From positions 1-42,521 of the forward strand of contig CALALQ010000329.1 in assembly GCA_937925595.1 (NCBI GenBank): a DNA stretch of 42,521 bases, written 5' to 3'. A program made the translations under genes and the position numbers. Source of the DNA: an uncultured Demequina sp. GTDB lineage: Bacteria; Actinomycetota; Actinomycetes; Actinomycetales; Demequinaceae. The notes under the pieces are model-generated. The model saw only the letters and a list, made by a program, of their open reading frames with translations. It did no database searches and was not told where the DNA came from. Each line of letters starts with the position of its first letter. Positions within the stretch are counted from its first letter, which is position 1. Below, piece after piece: positions 1 through 10,235 of the stretch.

Positions 1-267
1 TCATTCCTCACGATCGGCTTTCAGACCATGGTGAATGCCGCCGCGGGCTTTGGGCGCATGCGCTGGGACCTCTACACGCTCGCAATGCTTCCGGGCTGCG
101 CCGCGTGGGCGGCGATCTACGCGGTGCTTGGCGTGGGCCTCGTGGAGGCGTGGGCGCGCTCTCCGTGGCTGTTCCTTGGCATCGTGATCGCCATTGTGCT
201 CGTCGCGTGGGTCTTCACCACGCTGCGGCGACGGCGCAAAGCGCGCGAAGGCGCGCCCAAGGACTAG
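1..267 (+). CDS. DedA/VTT-type membrane protein, C-terminal part
   Basis: This frame is open from the first base, so the gene starts left of the window and only about 88 C-terminal residues are seen. The visible part has a short loop rich in G, F, N and R ([11 protein letters not shown]), then two hydrophobic segments and a basic tail ([11 protein letters not shown]). That layout matches the end of DedA/SNARE-associated (VTT) membrane proteins, in which a conserved glycine/arginine loop precedes the last membrane helices. Members of this family are linked to lipid-carrier and phospholipid flipping, which would fit its neighbour uppS, but this is inference. The TAG stop overlaps the stop of the convergent uppS by three bases. 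The family call is moderate because the conserved N-terminal half is missing. Confidence 0.6.
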   Translation, partial: SFLTIGFQTMVNAAAGFGRMRWDLYTLAMLPGCAAWAAIYAVLGVGLVEAWARSPWLFLGIVIAIVLVAWVFTTLRRRRKAREGAPKD

Positions 268-1034
268 GCGCTGCCGAACCGGCGATTGCGCTGCGCATAT
301 TCCTCGATTGCGGCCCACAGATGGGTGCGATTGACATCCGGCCACAGCACATTGCTGAACACGTACTCCGCGTAGGCGGCCTGCCACGGCAGGAAGTTGC
401 TTGAGCGCTGCTCACCGCTGGAGCGCCAGAACAGGTCGACATCAGGCATGTCCGGCTCGTCGAGATGGGCCGCGAAGGTTCTCTCCGTCACCTTGCTGGG
501 GTCGAGTTCGCCAGCGGCAACCTTGAGCGCGATGGCTCGCGCAGCGTCGGCGATCTCCGCGCGACCGCCATAGTTGACGCACATCGTGAGGGTGAGCACC
601 TCGTTGCGCGCCGTGAGGCGCTCCGCGGTCTCGAGCTCGTCGATCACGGACTTCCACAGTTTGGGTCGGCGGCCGGCCCACCGCACTCGCACTCCCCACT
701 CGTGCATCTGGTCACGGCGGCGACGGATCACATCGCGGTTGAAGCCCATGAGGAAGCGCACCTCGTCGGGGCTGCGCTTCCAGTTCTCGGTGCTGAACGC
801 GTAGGCGCTGATGTGGGTCACGCCGATCTCTATCGCGCCAGCGACCACGTCAAGCAGCGCGGCCTCTCCGCGGGCGTGGCCCTCGGTCCGGGCAAGTCCG
901 CGCTGCTTGGCCCAGCGACCGTTGCCGTCCATCACGATGGCGACGTGCTTGGGGATGGCGCTGTCTGGGAGCGCCGGTGGGCGAGCTCCCGACGGGTGCG
1001 CAGGTGGTGGCGTCGGCGTCCCAACTGAAGTCAC
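264..1034 (-). CDS. uppS: Isoprenyl transferase (undecaprenyl/decaprenyl diphosphate synthase)
   Basis: This is a cis-prenyltransferase of about 256 residues that condenses isopentenyl diphosphate onto an allylic diphosphate to make the C50-C55 lipid carrier for cell-wall synthesis. The signature MDGNGRWA lies at residues 35-42, with the catalytic Asp36. The AFSTENW block follows mid-protein. Near the C-terminus come RSSGEQR and SNFLPWQ, which bind diphosphate and form the dimer. The frame is open further upstream, but that part is arginine-rich and antisense to recO. I therefore choose the GTG at 1034, which gives the usual family length with a short proline-rich N-terminus. It lies 26 nt after the recO stop and is probably co-transcribed with recO. 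Confidence 0.93.
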   Translation of the reverse strand: MTSVGTPTPPPAHPSGARPPALPDSAIPKHVAIVMDGNGRWAKQRGLARTEGHARGEAALLDVVAGAIEIGVTHISAYAFSTENWKRSPDEVRFLMGFNRDVIRRRRDQMHEWGVRVRWAGRRPKLWKSVIDELETAERLTARNEVLTLTMCVNYGGRAEIADAARAIALKVAAGELDPSKVTERTFAAHLDEPDMPDVDLFWRSSGEQRSSNFLPWQAAYAEYVFSNVLWPDVNRTHLWAAIEEYAQRNRRFGSA

Positions 1035-1060
1035 GTGCGTCAGCCTACTTCCCCGCTGAC

Positions 1061-1798
1061 TCAGTCCTCGTCGCGATCCACGTGCGGAAGTGACCGCACC
1101 TTGCGCTCCAGATGGAACTGCGTATACGCGGCGACAATCCCCGCAGCATCGCGCCTGTCTCGCACATCCGCCGCGTCCACCACAGCCCAATCCCCCTCGA
1201 GCAGCGCGGCGAGCAGCGCGAAGGTGCCAACAGACGGTGCGGCGGCTCCAGAGGGCCGGCACTCCTCGCACACCGCGCCACCTTCGGCGATCGCGAACGC
1301 GCGATGCGGCCCCGGCCGTCCACACACCGCGCATTCGGAGAACGACGGCGCATAGCCAGCGATTGCGAGCGAGCGCAGCAGGAACGAGTCGAGCAGCGAA
1401 CCATGATCGTGCTCGCGCCGGCTGAGCGCGCCGAGCGCGCCATGGAGCAGCCGGTACTGCTGCAGCGCAGGCTCCTTCTCGTGATCCACGAGCTTGTCCG
1501 CCGCCTCCACCATCGCGGTCGCGGCGGTGAACAGCGAATAGTCGGCGGCGATGCGCCGCGCATAGGGCTCGCGCATCTCCACTTGGCTCACGATGTCGAG
1601 GTTGCGCCCCTCGTACAGCTGCACATCGGCGAGCATGAAAGGCTCCATGCGCGCGCCAATCCTGCTCGAGGTGCGACGCACCCCCTTCGCCACGGCGCGC
1701 ACCTTGCCGTGGTTCTTGGTGAGCATCGTGACGATGCGGTCGGCTTCACCCAGCTTGTGGGTGCGCAGCACAATCGCGTCGTCTCGGTACAGCGGCAT
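1061..1798 (-). CDS. recO: DNA repair protein RecO
   Basis: RecO of 245 residues is a RecFOR-pathway mediator that binds ssDNA and helps load RecA. The N-terminal OB-fold begins [20 protein letters not shown], the typical RecO opening, with the basic [15 protein letters not shown] strand soon after. A zinc-binding knuckle, CAVC followed by CEEC, is visible in the second half. The ATG at 1798 gives the standard length. A GACAAT hexamer ends five bases before the ATG and no Shine-Dalgarno is evident, so a leaderless transcript is possible but weakly supported. It is followed closely by uppS, the common actinobacterial order. Confidence 0.93.
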   Translation of the reverse strand: MPLYRDDAIVLRTHKLGEADRIVTMLTKNHGKVRAVAKGVRRTSSRIGARMEPFMLADVQLYEGRNLDIVSQVEMREPYARRIAADYSLFTAATAMVEAADKLVDHEKEPALQQYRLLHGALGALSRREHDHGSLLDSFLLRSLAIAGYAPSFSECAVCGRPGPHRAFAIAEGGAVCEECRPSGAAAPSVGTFALLAALLEGDWAVVDAADVRDRRDAAGIVAAYTQFHLERKVRSLPHVDRDED

Positions 1799-1865
1799 GC
1801 CTCATTGTCGCCTGCGATCGTCGCACGGACGGTCAGGCCGCACTCTGCGACTCGAATCTTCCGCG

Positions 1866-3254
1866 CTAGCGCAGGTTGAGTCTGCGAAGCAGTGATCCGA
1901 CGCGACGTCGAAGTGCTCTCCGCACGCGGCGAGTCAGGATCGAGTCGAGTTCGCGCTGCTGCTCGCGGACCTTCGCCTCGAGCCTGTCCACCTGGGCGGC
2001 GAGCTTCGCCTCCCTAGCGGTGAGCTGCCGAATCTTCGCGTCCTTTTCTCGACCCGCTACAAACCTGCCCAGGAACGCGCGCTCGGCCTTGCCCATCTTG
2101 ACGCGCAGGTCATTCTCGTCTTCGCGAATCGCGCTTGAGCGGGCGGCAAGGGCATCTGCGACCTCGTCGAACTCGAAGGCGCTTGAGGCGTTGGACCTGC
2201 TGCCGAGGATGCTCTCACCGACCGCGGTGTGAATGTAGGTGTAGGTGGTCATCAGGTAGTCGCGGTAACCGGGTTCAAACTCGGGCGCCGCTCCGGCGTT
2301 CCCAAGCACTTCGAAGACACGCTCACCGGTCCATTCGCCAAATGGGATGACCCGCTCCGGATGGCCCACTGCCGAATAGAAGTGCGGCAGCTTGTCGTTC
2401 CATTCGAGAACGGAGGTGGGGATCCCAAACGAATAGGAGATGATCGACGAGTGCATGCGGATCGCGGCAATCTGGGACCGCGTGGAAATCGCTTCGACGA
2501 CCTCGCGAGTAGTCTGCGGCAGGATGACGCGATCGTCCGGGATGTCGTACTCGCGTGCGAAATAGCGCAAGGTGTTGTTGTCACCCAGGCTGCCATTTGT
2601 ATAGAAGTAGGCTGGCGTGCCCGCCGCGTCAGCAAGTTCCTTGATCTCGAAGAGGTACTTCATCTCCGCGCCAAGGCCCCATTTGCGGTCGTTGTCCGCG
2701 AACAGGCCGCCGCGCACCACGTTGATGCCGAGTGTCCCGTCAGGGACCACGTCCTGCATGCCGTAGATGTATCGCGTCCATACCGCAGGGTCCGCTACCT
2801 GGCGCACCTTGTAGGACTGACCGCTGACGAGCTGCTCGAACAGCGGCAGGTTCTCTCGCACCGACACTGCCTTGACGCACGACCGTCGCAGAACCTGGCC
2901 GATCGCGTCGGCACTGCCGCCTTCGGCTGACATGTTGTTGAGGCCCATTGAGGAGAAGATGACGGGGACTTCCCTCTTCTCCGCAACCTGGGTGATCTGG
3001 TCCATGAAGGGGAAGAAGTTCAGATACGACAGGCCGAACAGGCCTCCTCCCGCGAAGAAGATGGCGTCAGCGCTCTCAAGCAGCGCCTCGTCAGGCGCCT
3101 TAAGGGCCATCGGACGGATCTCGTAGTCGTCGCGCGCCAGCCCATGATTGCCCAGCGCGACCTCAAGCAGGCTCTGGAAGCTGATGCGAATGAGGTTGTC
3201 ACCGAAGTTGTCGTCAACAAAGGACACGATGACGAACCGAAGCGGCCTAGCCAT
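1866..3254 (-). CDS. Polysaccharide pyruvyl transferase family protein
   Basis: The protein is about 462 residues. Its N-terminus has the family-type motif VSFVDDNFGDNLIRISF, followed by a GGGLFG nucleotide-binding-like loop (FFAGGGLFGLSYLNFFP). A central RMHSSIISYSFGIPTSVLEW segment corresponds to the usual R-x-H block of CsaB/WcaK-like pyruvyl transferases, which move pyruvate from PEP onto cell-surface glycans. The last roughly 75 residues are a charged heptad-like coiled coil ending in an Arg-rich tail (RRALRRRVGSLLRRLNLR), which is not part of the catalytic fold. A GTG at 3266 overlaps the stop of the upstream lipoprotein gene, but the ATG at 3254 has the better Shine-Dalgarno (GAGGGG), so I prefer it. 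No other glycan genes lie nearby; substrate unknown. Confidence 0.72.
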   Translation of the reverse strand: MARPLRFVIVSFVDDNFGDNLIRISFQSLLEVALGNHGLARDDYEIRPMALKAPDEALLESADAIFFAGGGLFGLSYLNFFPFMDQITQVAEKREVPVIFSSMGLNNMSAEGGSADAIGQVLRRSCVKAVSVRENLPLFEQLVSGQSYKVRQVADPAVWTRYIYGMQDVVPDGTLGINVVRGGLFADNDRKWGLGAEMKYLFEIKELADAAGTPAYFYTNGSLGDNNTLRYFAREYDIPDDRVILPQTTREVVEAISTRSQIAAIRMHSSIISYSFGIPTSVLEWNDKLPHFYSAVGHPERVIPFGEWTGERVFEVLGNAGAAPEFEPGYRDYLMTTYTYIHTAVGESILGSRSNASSAFEFDEVADALAARSSAIREDENDLRVKMGKAERAFLGRFVAGREKDAKIRQLTAREAKLAAQVDRLEAKVREQQRELDSILTRRVRRALRRRVGSLLRRLNLR

Positions 3255-3262
3255 GTCACCCC

Positions 3263-3823
3263 TCACTGTGAGTCCTGAGAGCCTGCGGTGGGTTCAGTCC
3301 CCACGAGCACCTCGATCGCGGCGCCCTCGAGCGCCTCGCGCACCTGCTCCTGCGTGGGTTCCTCCGGCAGCTTCTCGAGCACCGCCTTGGGGTCGGAGAG
3401 CACGACGACGGTGCGCACGAGCACGGATGAATCGCCCTTCGTGACGAGCGCGGCGCGGCATGCGATGCCGCCGCCAACGCCGAAGGCGTCCTCGGGGCAC
3501 GCCTCTGAAGTGACATTGCTGCCCTCGGTGGCCCGGATGACCGCGTCCGCGATCGCATTCGCCACGTCGAGGAACGTGCCAGTTGGACTGCCCTTCCAAC
3601 ACTGGGCACGGTAGGGCTCTTCGGGCGCCTGGAAGGTGGCACCGATCGCCGTTCCCTCGCCACAACCGAAAGTCTCGAGTCCCTGGGAGGTGAGGTCAGG
3701 CAGCTTGCCGCCGACATCGCCGGCCAGCCTGTCGGGGTCGTTCGAGCACGCGGTGAGCGCCACGAGCGCAGCCGCGACGAAGAATCCGGCGGCAACGGTG
3801 CGCGCCTTGGCGTTGAGCATCAC
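3263..3823 (-). CDS. Putative lipoprotein of unknown function
   Basis: A protein of about 186 residues. It begins with a basic n-region (NAKAR), a hydrophobic stretch and a lipobox LTAC, so it is predicted to be a lipid-anchored exported protein. Four further cysteines lie in the mature part (FGCGEG, QCWKG, EACPED, IACRA), suggesting disulfides. The family is not recognised. The start is taken as GTG 3823 because a -10-like TACGAT ends six bases upstream, the spacing of a leaderless mRNA. An ATG directly follows and would change the protein by one residue. Its stop overlaps or abuts the start of the pyruvyl transferase gene, so the two are likely co-transcribed and translationally coupled. 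Confidence 0.75.
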   Translation of the reverse strand: MMLNAKARTVAAGFFVAAALVALTACSNDPDRLAGDVGGKLPDLTSQGLETFGCGEGTAIGATFQAPEEPYRAQCWKGSPTGTFLDVANAIADAVIRATEGSNVTSEACPEDAFGVGGGIACRAALVTKGDSSVLVRTVVVLSDPKAVLEKLPEEPTQEQVREALEGAAIEVLVGTEPTAGSQDSQ

Positions 3824-3829
3824 GCGCCC

Positions 3830-3835
3830 ATCGTA
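3830..3835 (-). promoter_or_regulatory. -10 box TACGAT of the lipoprotein/pyruvyl transferase operon
   Basis: TACGAT on the minus strand ends six bases before the GTG at 3823. This is the TANNNT spacing seen before several genes in the window and predicts a leaderless transcript. No clear -35 box is seen. Confidence 0.5.
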
Positions 3836-3888
3836 CGGTCCCCGCGCTGGGGCGACGGACGAGCGTGCGCCGCCACAGCGTCGGGCCG

Positions 3889-5670
<1,782 letters not shown>

Positions 5671-5672
5671 TT

Positions 5673-5727
5673 AGCCGGCACACCAACCACCGCGACGAGG
5701 ATCCGGCTTGAATCAAGCCTCGTCGCG
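5673..5727 (-). promoter_or_regulatory. leuA leader hairpin and pseudoknot (LEU element-like)
   Basis: On the mRNA strand a perfect 10-bp stem, CGCGACGAGG (5727-5718) with CCTCGTCGCG (5700-5691), closes a 17-nt loop. The loop contains a small CTTG/CAAG inner hairpin and the hexamer AGCCGG (5708-5703). That hexamer is perfectly complementary to CCGGCT (5678-5673), just 3' of the stem, giving an H-type pseudoknot. The left arm of the stem is the last codons of the leader peptide. No U-run follows, so this is not a simple intrinsic terminator. Conserved pseudoknots called LEU elements are known upstream of actinobacterial leuA. The pairing is seen directly; its function here is inferred. Confidence 0.75.
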
Positions 5728-5757
5728 GCAGCGAAGGAGCAGCGAGCGTGCACGCAT
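5713..5757 (-). CDS. leuA leader peptide (MRARSLLLRCRDEA)
   Basis: This short ORF of 14 codons plus stop starts at ATG 5757 and carries three consecutive leucine codons (CTG CTC CTT) at positions 6-8. It lies 78 nt upstream of leuA, and its stop codon falls in the loop of the pseudoknot hairpin. A -10-like TATGGT ends seven bases before its ATG, so the mRNA probably begins at or next to this start codon. Leu-rich leader peptides sense leucyl-tRNA charging through ribosome stalling: stalling at the Leu run would keep the hairpin open. The peptide itself is not expected to have another role. Confidence 0.8.
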   Translation of the reverse strand: MRARSLLLRCRDEA

Positions 5758-5764
5758 GGGACAC

Positions 5765-5770
5765 ACCATA
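5765..5770 (-). promoter_or_regulatory. -10 box TATGGT of the leuA leader transcript
   Basis: TATGGT on the minus strand lies 7 nt upstream of the leader ATG at 5757 and eight bases after the era stop codon. It suggests that leuA has its own promoter at the end of the era operon and that the leader peptide is translated without a 5' UTR. No convincing -35 box is visible. Confidence 0.55.
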
Positions 5771-5777
5771 CCGCGTC

Positions 5778-6665
5778 CTAGAACCCCAGTCTCCCCATCT
5801 GCTTGGGGTCGCGCTGCCAGTCCTTCGCGACCTTCACGTGCAGATCGAGGTAGACGCGGCGGCCAAGGAGCCGTTCGATGTCGGCGCGAGCGGTCGCTCC
5901 CACCTCCTTGAGGCGCGACCCGCCCTTGCCGATGATGATGCCCTTCTGCGAGTCGCGCTCGACGAACAACTGAGCGCGAATCTCGAGCAGTCCGCCGTCC
6001 TCCGGTTCCACCATCTCCTCGACAACGACGGCGATCGAGTGCGGCAGCTCGTCGTGGACGCCTTCAAGCGCGGCCTCGCGAATGAGCTCCGCGATGCGCA
6101 CGTCCTCCGGCTCATCGGTGATCTCGCCCGTGGGATACAGCGGCGGCCCCACCGGCAGGTGCGACACCAGCACATCCGTCAGCACGTCCACCTGCACACC
6201 CTTCACCGAGGACACGGGCACCACATCCGCCCAGTCGCCGAGCTGCGACACCGCGAGCAGATACTCTGCCACCTTGGCCTTGGGAACGGCGTCGAGCTTG
6301 GTCACGATCGCTACCACCGGAGCCTTCGCCTGCGACAGTTCGCGAGCGATCCACTTGTCGCCAGGACCCACCTTCTCGTTGGCAGGCAGACAGAAGCCGA
6401 TCACATCCACCTCCGCGAACGTCTCGCGCACGAGGTCGTTGAGCCGCTCCCCCAGCAGCGTGCGCGGACGGTGCAGCCCTGGAGTGTCGACGATGACGAG
6501 TTGGGCATCATCCCTGGTGACGATGCCGCGAATGGCTCGCCTCGTGGTCTGGGGACGGGACGACGCGATGGCTACCTTCTCGCCGACCAGCGCATTCATG
6601 AGGGTCGACTTGCCGGCGTTGGGGCGCCCAACGAAGCACGCGAATCCCGATCGATACTCAGTCAT
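5778..6665 (-). CDS. era: GTPase Era
   Basis: Era of 295 residues is an essential GTPase that binds the 3' end of 16S rRNA and helps 30S assembly. The G1 loop GRPNAGKS lies at residues 13-20, the G2 region contains [10 protein letters not shown]3 is DTPGLH, and TKLD serves as the G4 NKxD variant. The C-terminal KH domain carries [15 protein letters not shown], the RNA-binding GxxG loop. I take ATG 6665 ([13 protein letters not shown]), which overlaps the upstream CBS-protein gene by eight bases, rather than the longer frame that runs into that gene. It is the last gene of the HIT-phoH-ybeY-CBS-era run. Confidence 0.95.
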   Translation of the reverse strand: MTEYRSGFACFVGRPNAGKSTLMNALVGEKVAIASSRPQTTRRAIRGIVTRDDAQLVIVDTPGLHRPRTLLGERLNDLVRETFAEVDVIGFCLPANEKVGPGDKWIARELSQAKAPVVAIVTKLDAVPKAKVAEYLLAVSQLGDWADVVPVSSVKGVQVDVLTDVLVSHLPVGPPLYPTGEITDEPEDVRIAELIREAALEGVHDELPHSIAVVVEEMVEPEDGGLLEIRAQLFVERDSQKGIIIGKGGSRLKEVGATARADIERLLGRRVYLDLHVKVAKDWQRDPKQMGRLGF

Positions 6666-7908
6666 CCTCGTCCTCCACCTTGCGCACAATCACCGATGAC
6701 AAGCGGCGACGTCGTCCTTCGAACCTATCCGCCTCGAGCTCCAGCCCATAGGCCGACGCTGTGGCGCCTGGGATGGGCACTCGGCCCAGCGCCTTCGCAA
6801 GCAGGCCAGCAACCGTCTCCACGTCGTCGTCCTCGAGCTCGAGTTCGAAGAGCTCTCCCAGCTCGTCGAGGCTCATGCGCGCTGGCACCCGGTACCCGCC
6901 GCTCGACAGCTGCTCTGGTTCTGGCTCGGCGCGGTCGTGCTCGTCGGTGAGTTCTCCCACGATCTCCTCGAGGGCATCCTCGATCGTCACGAGGCCAGCG
7001 ACGCCACCGTATTCGTCAACCACGATCGCGATATGGAAGACATCGTCCTGCATGCGGCGCATGAGCTCATCGACAGCGAGCGACTCGGGGACGAACTCGG
7101 GCTCTCGCATGAGCTCGTCGACGCGCGTCTCGAGCGCGGCGGGCGTGTCCCACGTCGCGCGCACCACGTCCTTGAAGTACAGGACGCCCACGATGTCGTC
7201 GATGTCTCCCTTGATCACCGGCACCCGGGAGAAGCCGGACCTCAGGAACAGTCGCAGCGCCTTGCGCAACTCGGTTCCGGATTGGATGGTGATCATGTCC
7301 GTTCGCGGCACCATCACCTCGCGCGCGAGTGTGTCGCCAAGGTTGACCACACCCTCGACGAGCTCCACGTCTTCCTCGTCGAGCGCCTCGTGGGCGCGAT
7401 CAACGAGGTCCTCCGGCTCGGCAAGAGCGGGGGCACGCAGCGCGGGCACCACGCGGCGGACCGGAGTCGTCACGACGATGAGGAACTGCGCGAACGGTGC
7501 GACGGCGCGAACCACAGTCTCCGGATACGTGCGCCCCAGTTGCCGGGGAAGAGCCCGCACCGCGATCAGCGACAAGAACGCCGCCACCACGACCGCTACC
7601 AGGGCCGATGCCCATCCCGGCCACTCGAGCCGCGCACCCAAGTCCACGGCAAGCAGCGTCCAGCACACCAGCCCAAGCGCCTCAAGCGTCGCGTACGCAA
7701 CGGAAGCCGAGTTGTCCGTCTCTCCCGGCGAGACGGCGAGCCGGGCGGCGGCGGTGGGGCGGCCGTCGGGCCTCACAGTCATGGACAGGCGGCGCTCATC
7801 CGCGTACGGAAGCTGCTCGAAGGCGGCAACGATCGCGTGCAGCGCCCCAGCGTTCAGCAGCGCGAGCACGCCGACGACGACGAGCGTCGTGATCTCGGTG
7901 CTCGTCAT
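6658..7908 (-). CDS. Hemolysin-family (CNNM/CorC-type) CBS-domain membrane protein
   Basis: The protein is 416 residues. The N-terminal part has hydrophobic segments near residues 7-27 and 75-115, a reduced version of the CNNM (DUF21) membrane domain. Two CBS motifs follow (about 200-320) with the family signatures VMVPRTDMI and VVDEYGGVAGLVTIEDALEEIVGEL. A C-terminal CorC/HlyC domain ends the protein. Relatives are magnesium/cobalt-efflux-type transport or sensing proteins; the historical hemolysin name is not informative. It overlaps ybeY by four bases upstream and era by eight downstream, the usual actinobacterial order. The function in transport is inferred from the family only. Confidence 0.88.
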   Translation of the reverse strand: MTSTEITTLVVVGVLALLNAGALHAIVAAFEQLPYADERRLSMTVRPDGRPTAAARLAVSPGETDNSASVAYATLEALGLVCWTLLAVDLGARLEWPGWASALVAVVVAAFLSLIAVRALPRQLGRTYPETVVRAVAPFAQFLIVVTTPVRRVVPALRAPALAEPEDLVDRAHEALDEEDVELVEGVVNLGDTLAREVMVPRTDMITIQSGTELRKALRLFLRSGFSRVPVIKGDIDDIVGVLYFKDVVRATWDTPAALETRVDELMREPEFVPESLAVDELMRRMQDDVFHIAIVVDEYGGVAGLVTIEDALEEIVGELTDEHDRAEPEPEQLSSGGYRVPARMSLDELGELFELELEDDDVETVAGLLAKALGRVPIPGATASAYGLELEADRFEGRRRRLSSVIVRKVEDEDD

Positions 7909-8354
7909 CGGTTGGCGAGGAAGGTGAGCAGCAGCCGCCTTTGCAGCGCGAACATCTCCTTCTCCTCCTCCGGTTCGGCGTGGTCGTAGCCCAACAGGTG
8001 CAGGATGCCGTGGGTCGTGAGGAGCAGCATCTCCTCCTCAGCCGAGTGGCCGGCCACGGCTGCCTGTCGCGCCGCCACCGTTGGGCACACCACAATGTCG
8101 CCGAGCAGCCCCGCCGGAGTCGGCGAGCCGGGCGTGCCGGGGCGCAGCTCGTCCATCGGGAACGACAGCACGTCGGTGGGGCCAGGCTCATCCATCCACT
8201 GGATGTGCAGCTGCTCCATGGTCGCCTCGTCGACGAAGAGGATCGCGAGTTCCGCGCCGTCAGCGATGTTCATCTCCTTGAGGACGAAGCGCGCCAGCTC
8301 GGCGAACTCGACCTCGTCGACGACGGCGTCAGTCTCGTTGTTGACGTCGATCAC
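7905..8354 (-). CDS. ybeY: Endoribonuclease YbeY / rRNA maturation factor
   Basis: YbeY of 149 residues is a zinc-dependent endoribonuclease involved in 16S rRNA 3'-end maturation and ribosome quality control. The zinc motif HGILHLLGYDH spans residues 115-125 with all three histidines. The upstream blocks TDVLSFPMDE and GDIVVCP are also typical. It starts with ATG 8354, overlaps phoH by four bases (ATGA) and overlaps the following CBS-protein gene by four bases, so it is translationally coupled on both sides. Confidence 0.95.
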   Translation of the reverse strand: MIDVNNETDAVVDEVEFAELARFVLKEMNIADGAELAILFVDEATMEQLHIQWMDEPGPTDVLSFPMDELRPGTPGSPTPAGLLGDIVVCPTVAARQAAVAGHSAEEEMLLLTTHGILHLLGYDHAEPEEEKEMFALQRRLLLTFLANR

Positions 8355-9367
8355 TCCTGGTCCTCCCGGGATCGCGGCCGACGCTGCTGCCGGTCCGGTG
8401 CCTGCCTTCCCTTTGCCTCGTCGTCCTTGGCATACGCGGTGATGATGTCGCTTACGAGGCGGTGGCGCACCACGTCCTCGGCGGTGAGCTCGCAGAAGGC
8501 GATGTCCTCGACGCCCGCGAGGATGTCCCGTGCGACGCGCAGACCAGATGACGTTCCGCCTGGCAGATCCACCTGAGTGATGTCGCCCGTGACCACCATG
8601 GTGGCGCCGAAGCCCAGTCGCGTGAGGAACATCTTCATCTGCTCACGGGTGGTGTTCTGCGCCTCGTCGAGGATCACGAACGCATCGTTGAGGGTGCGGC
8701 CGCGCATATACGCCAGGGGCGCCACCTCGATGGTGCCGGACTCGATGAGCTTGGGAATCGACTCAGGGTCCACCATGTCGTGAAGAGCGTCGTACAGCGG
8801 TCGCAGGTATGGGTCGATCTTCTCGGACAGCGATCCGGGAAGGAACCCCAGCCGCTCCCCTGCCTCCACGGCGGGGCGAGTGAGCACGATGCGGTTCACG
8901 CGCTTGGCCTGCAGCGCGGCGACTGCCTGCGCCATGGCGAGATACGTCTTGCCGGTTCCTGCAGGTCCGATGCCGAACGTGATGGTGTGCGAGTCGATCG
9001 CCTCGACATACTGCGCCTGATTGCGGGTCTTGGGGCGGATGGTGCGCCCGCGCGTCGACAGGATCGATCGCGACAGCACGGTGACTGGTCGGTCCTTCTG
9101 CGGCGACTGCAGCATCCGCACTGACTCGCGAGCGACCTCGGCGGTGAGAGGAACGCCGGCGGTGAGCATGGCGCGCAGCTCCTCGAATGCGGTGGCCGCG
9201 GCCTCGACCTGGTGCTCCTCACCCGTGAAGGTGAGGTGATTGCCGCGCACGAGCACGTCGACGTCGGGGAATGCTCGCTCGAGTTCCCTGATGACGCTGT
9301 CGCCGGAGCCGACGAGTTGGGGCATGATCCCCGAGTCCTCGACGACGACTACGCGGGAGATCGTCAC
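8351..9367 (-). CDS. phoH: PhoH-like ATPase
   Basis: This PhoH-family protein of about 338 residues has an N-terminal KH-like region (about 15-70) and an ATPase core. Walker A GPAGTGKT lies at 134-141, Walker B VILDEAQN near 225, and there is a [10 protein letters not shown] sensor segment. Biochemical roles in RNA metabolism have been proposed, and its fixed place next to ybeY supports an rRNA or RNA link. The start is GTG 9367, which overlaps the HIT stop as GTGA; the longer frame is antisense-like sequence inside the HIT gene. The last 25 residues are highly charged ([13 protein letters not shown]), as often seen in actinobacterial PhoH. Confidence 0.93.
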   Translation of the reverse strand: MTISRVVVVEDSGIMPQLVGSGDSVIRELERAFPDVDVLVRGNHLTFTGEEHQVEAAATAFEELRAMLTAGVPLTAEVARESVRMLQSPQKDRPVTVLSRSILSTRGRTIRPKTRNQAQYVEAIDSHTITFGIGPAGTGKTYLAMAQAVAALQAKRVNRIVLTRPAVEAGERLGFLPGSLSEKIDPYLRPLYDALHDMVDPESIPKLIESGTIEVAPLAYMRGRTLNDAFVILDEAQNTTREQMKMFLTRLGFGATMVVTGDITQVDLPGGTSSGLRVARDILAGVEDIAFCELTAEDVVRHRLVSDIITAYAKDDEAKGRQAPDRQQRRPRSREDQE

Positions 9368-9699
9368 GCGTCCCACCCAAGCGATCCGCCGTTCATCACG
9401 TGGCCGTGCACGTGGAAGACAGTCTGACCGGCGGCAGCTCCGGTGTTGAAGATCCAGCGGAACTCGCCATTGCACTCGGCGTCCGCAATCTGCTGGGCTA
9501 CGGCCGCCATGTCGGCGAGCACTTCCGGCGCCTCAGCCGCGAGCGCGGCGACATTGGGCGCATGCAAGCGCGGCACCACGAGGACGTGCACGGGCGCCTT
9601 AGGGGCGATGTCGCGGAACGCGACCACGGTGTCGGTCTGCACCACGAAGTCACCAGGGATGTCACCAGCGATGATGCGGCAGAAGATGCAGTCGGTCAT
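9364..9699 (-). CDS. HIT-family (histidine triad) nucleotide-binding protein
   Basis: An HINT-like hydrolase of 111 residues. It opens with the family motif DCIFCRIIAGDIP and carries the histidine triad HVHGH at residues 96-100, with the catalytic histidine at its centre. HIT proteins of this branch cleave AMP from amines such as aminoacyl adenylates. It is the first gene of the phoH-ybeY-era run. A TAGGCT -10 box six bases before ATG 9699 indicates a leaderless operon mRNA. In related genomes rsmE lies directly upstream on the same strand; here a two-gene plus-strand insert separates them. Confidence 0.94.
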   Translation of the reverse strand: MTDCIFCRIIAGDIPGDFVVQTDTVVAFRDIAPKAPVHVLVVPRLHAPNVAALAAEAPEVLADMAAVAQQIADAECNGEFRWIFNTGAAAGQTVFHVHGHVMNGGSLGWDA

Positions 9700-9705
9700 G
9701 CCCCA

Positions 9706-9711
9706 AGCCTA
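9706..9711 (-). promoter_or_regulatory. -10 box TAGGCT of the HIT-phoH-ybeY-era operon
   Basis: TAGGCT on the minus strand ends six bases before ATG 9699. Its spacing predicts transcription starting at or beside the start codon. Confidence 0.55.
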
Positions 9712-9723
9712 GGCGCTCGGGAA

Positions 9724-9739
9724 TGACCATGTGCCGCGC
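9724..9739. repeat. 16-bp direct repeat, left copy (att-like copy of the rsmE 3' end)
   Basis: TGACCATGTGCCGCGC here matches TCACCACGTGCCGCGC at 10891-10906 in 14 of 16 positions and in the same orientation. The right copy is the last coding bases and stop codon of rsmE. The pair brackets the two plus-strand genes that split the rsmE-HIT neighbourhood, as an insertion duplicating its target would do. Confidence 0.45.
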
Positions 9740-9875
9740 TACTGAGCCTGTGGTTGCGCCAAGTGCATCCGCCAGGTGCCGGCACGCCCCAGTTGCGAAC
9801 CCTATGTATCTCTTGTACCGTCGTGCGCACTGGGGTGGCTACAGATACGCCACTCATTCAGTAAAAGGGGGAAAA

Positions 9876-10235
9876 GTGACAGACTCACGTACAGGTCTTC
9901 GCGCGATCACCTCGGCTATCTTCGCCGCCGCGCTCTTAGTTACAGGCGCTCAGCCCGCATCGGCGCTCATCATTGAATCGGACACTACTACTTCTGCGGC
10001 CCACTTCAATCCTATTCAGGGTTGCTGGGTGTACTACTTCGGTTCAAAGTCGACCGACAGGGCCACGGCCTACGACGAGTACGACACATGCATTACCGAT
10101 GTGGGCGCGCGACTCTACTACCAACCGAACGCGCCCGTAGGCGTCCAAGTCACGGCCATAAAGTTCGCTACCAACTACGCCTCTAGACAGTCAATCGACG
10201 ACTTCCGCAAAGCAACGGGATCCACGCGACTTTGA
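9876..10235 (+). CDS. Small secreted protein of unknown function
   Basis: The protein is 119 residues. A strong Shine-Dalgarno-like run (AAAGGGGG) lies just before GTG 9876, so the longer frame to the left is not used. The N-terminus is a signal peptide: a basic start (MTDSRTGLR), a hydrophobic core, and a probable cleavage after PASA. The mature part of about 85 residues is rich in Tyr, Thr and Asp and has two cysteines (GCWVYYFG and DTCITD) that could form a disulfide. The coding sequence uses more A/T-ending codons than its neighbours. The family is not recognised, and I see no bacteriocin signature. Its stop overlaps the TTG start of the next gene (TTGA), so the two are probably coupled. 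Confidence 0.7.
   Translation: MTDSRTGLRAITSAIFAAALLVTGAQPASALIIESDTTTSAAHFNPIQGCWVYYFGSKSTDRATAYDEYDTCITDVGARLYYQPNAPVGVQVTAIKFATNYASRQSIDDFRKATGSTRL

Noticed and set aside
5691..5727. Simple Rho-independent terminator before leuA
   Set aside because: No T-run follows the stem on the mRNA strand. The loop complementarity fits a pseudoknot better.
9876..10235. Lactococcin 972-type bacteriocin with an immunity gene
   Set aside because: The characteristic Trp/Gly/Tyr pattern of that family is not present; only size and export agree.
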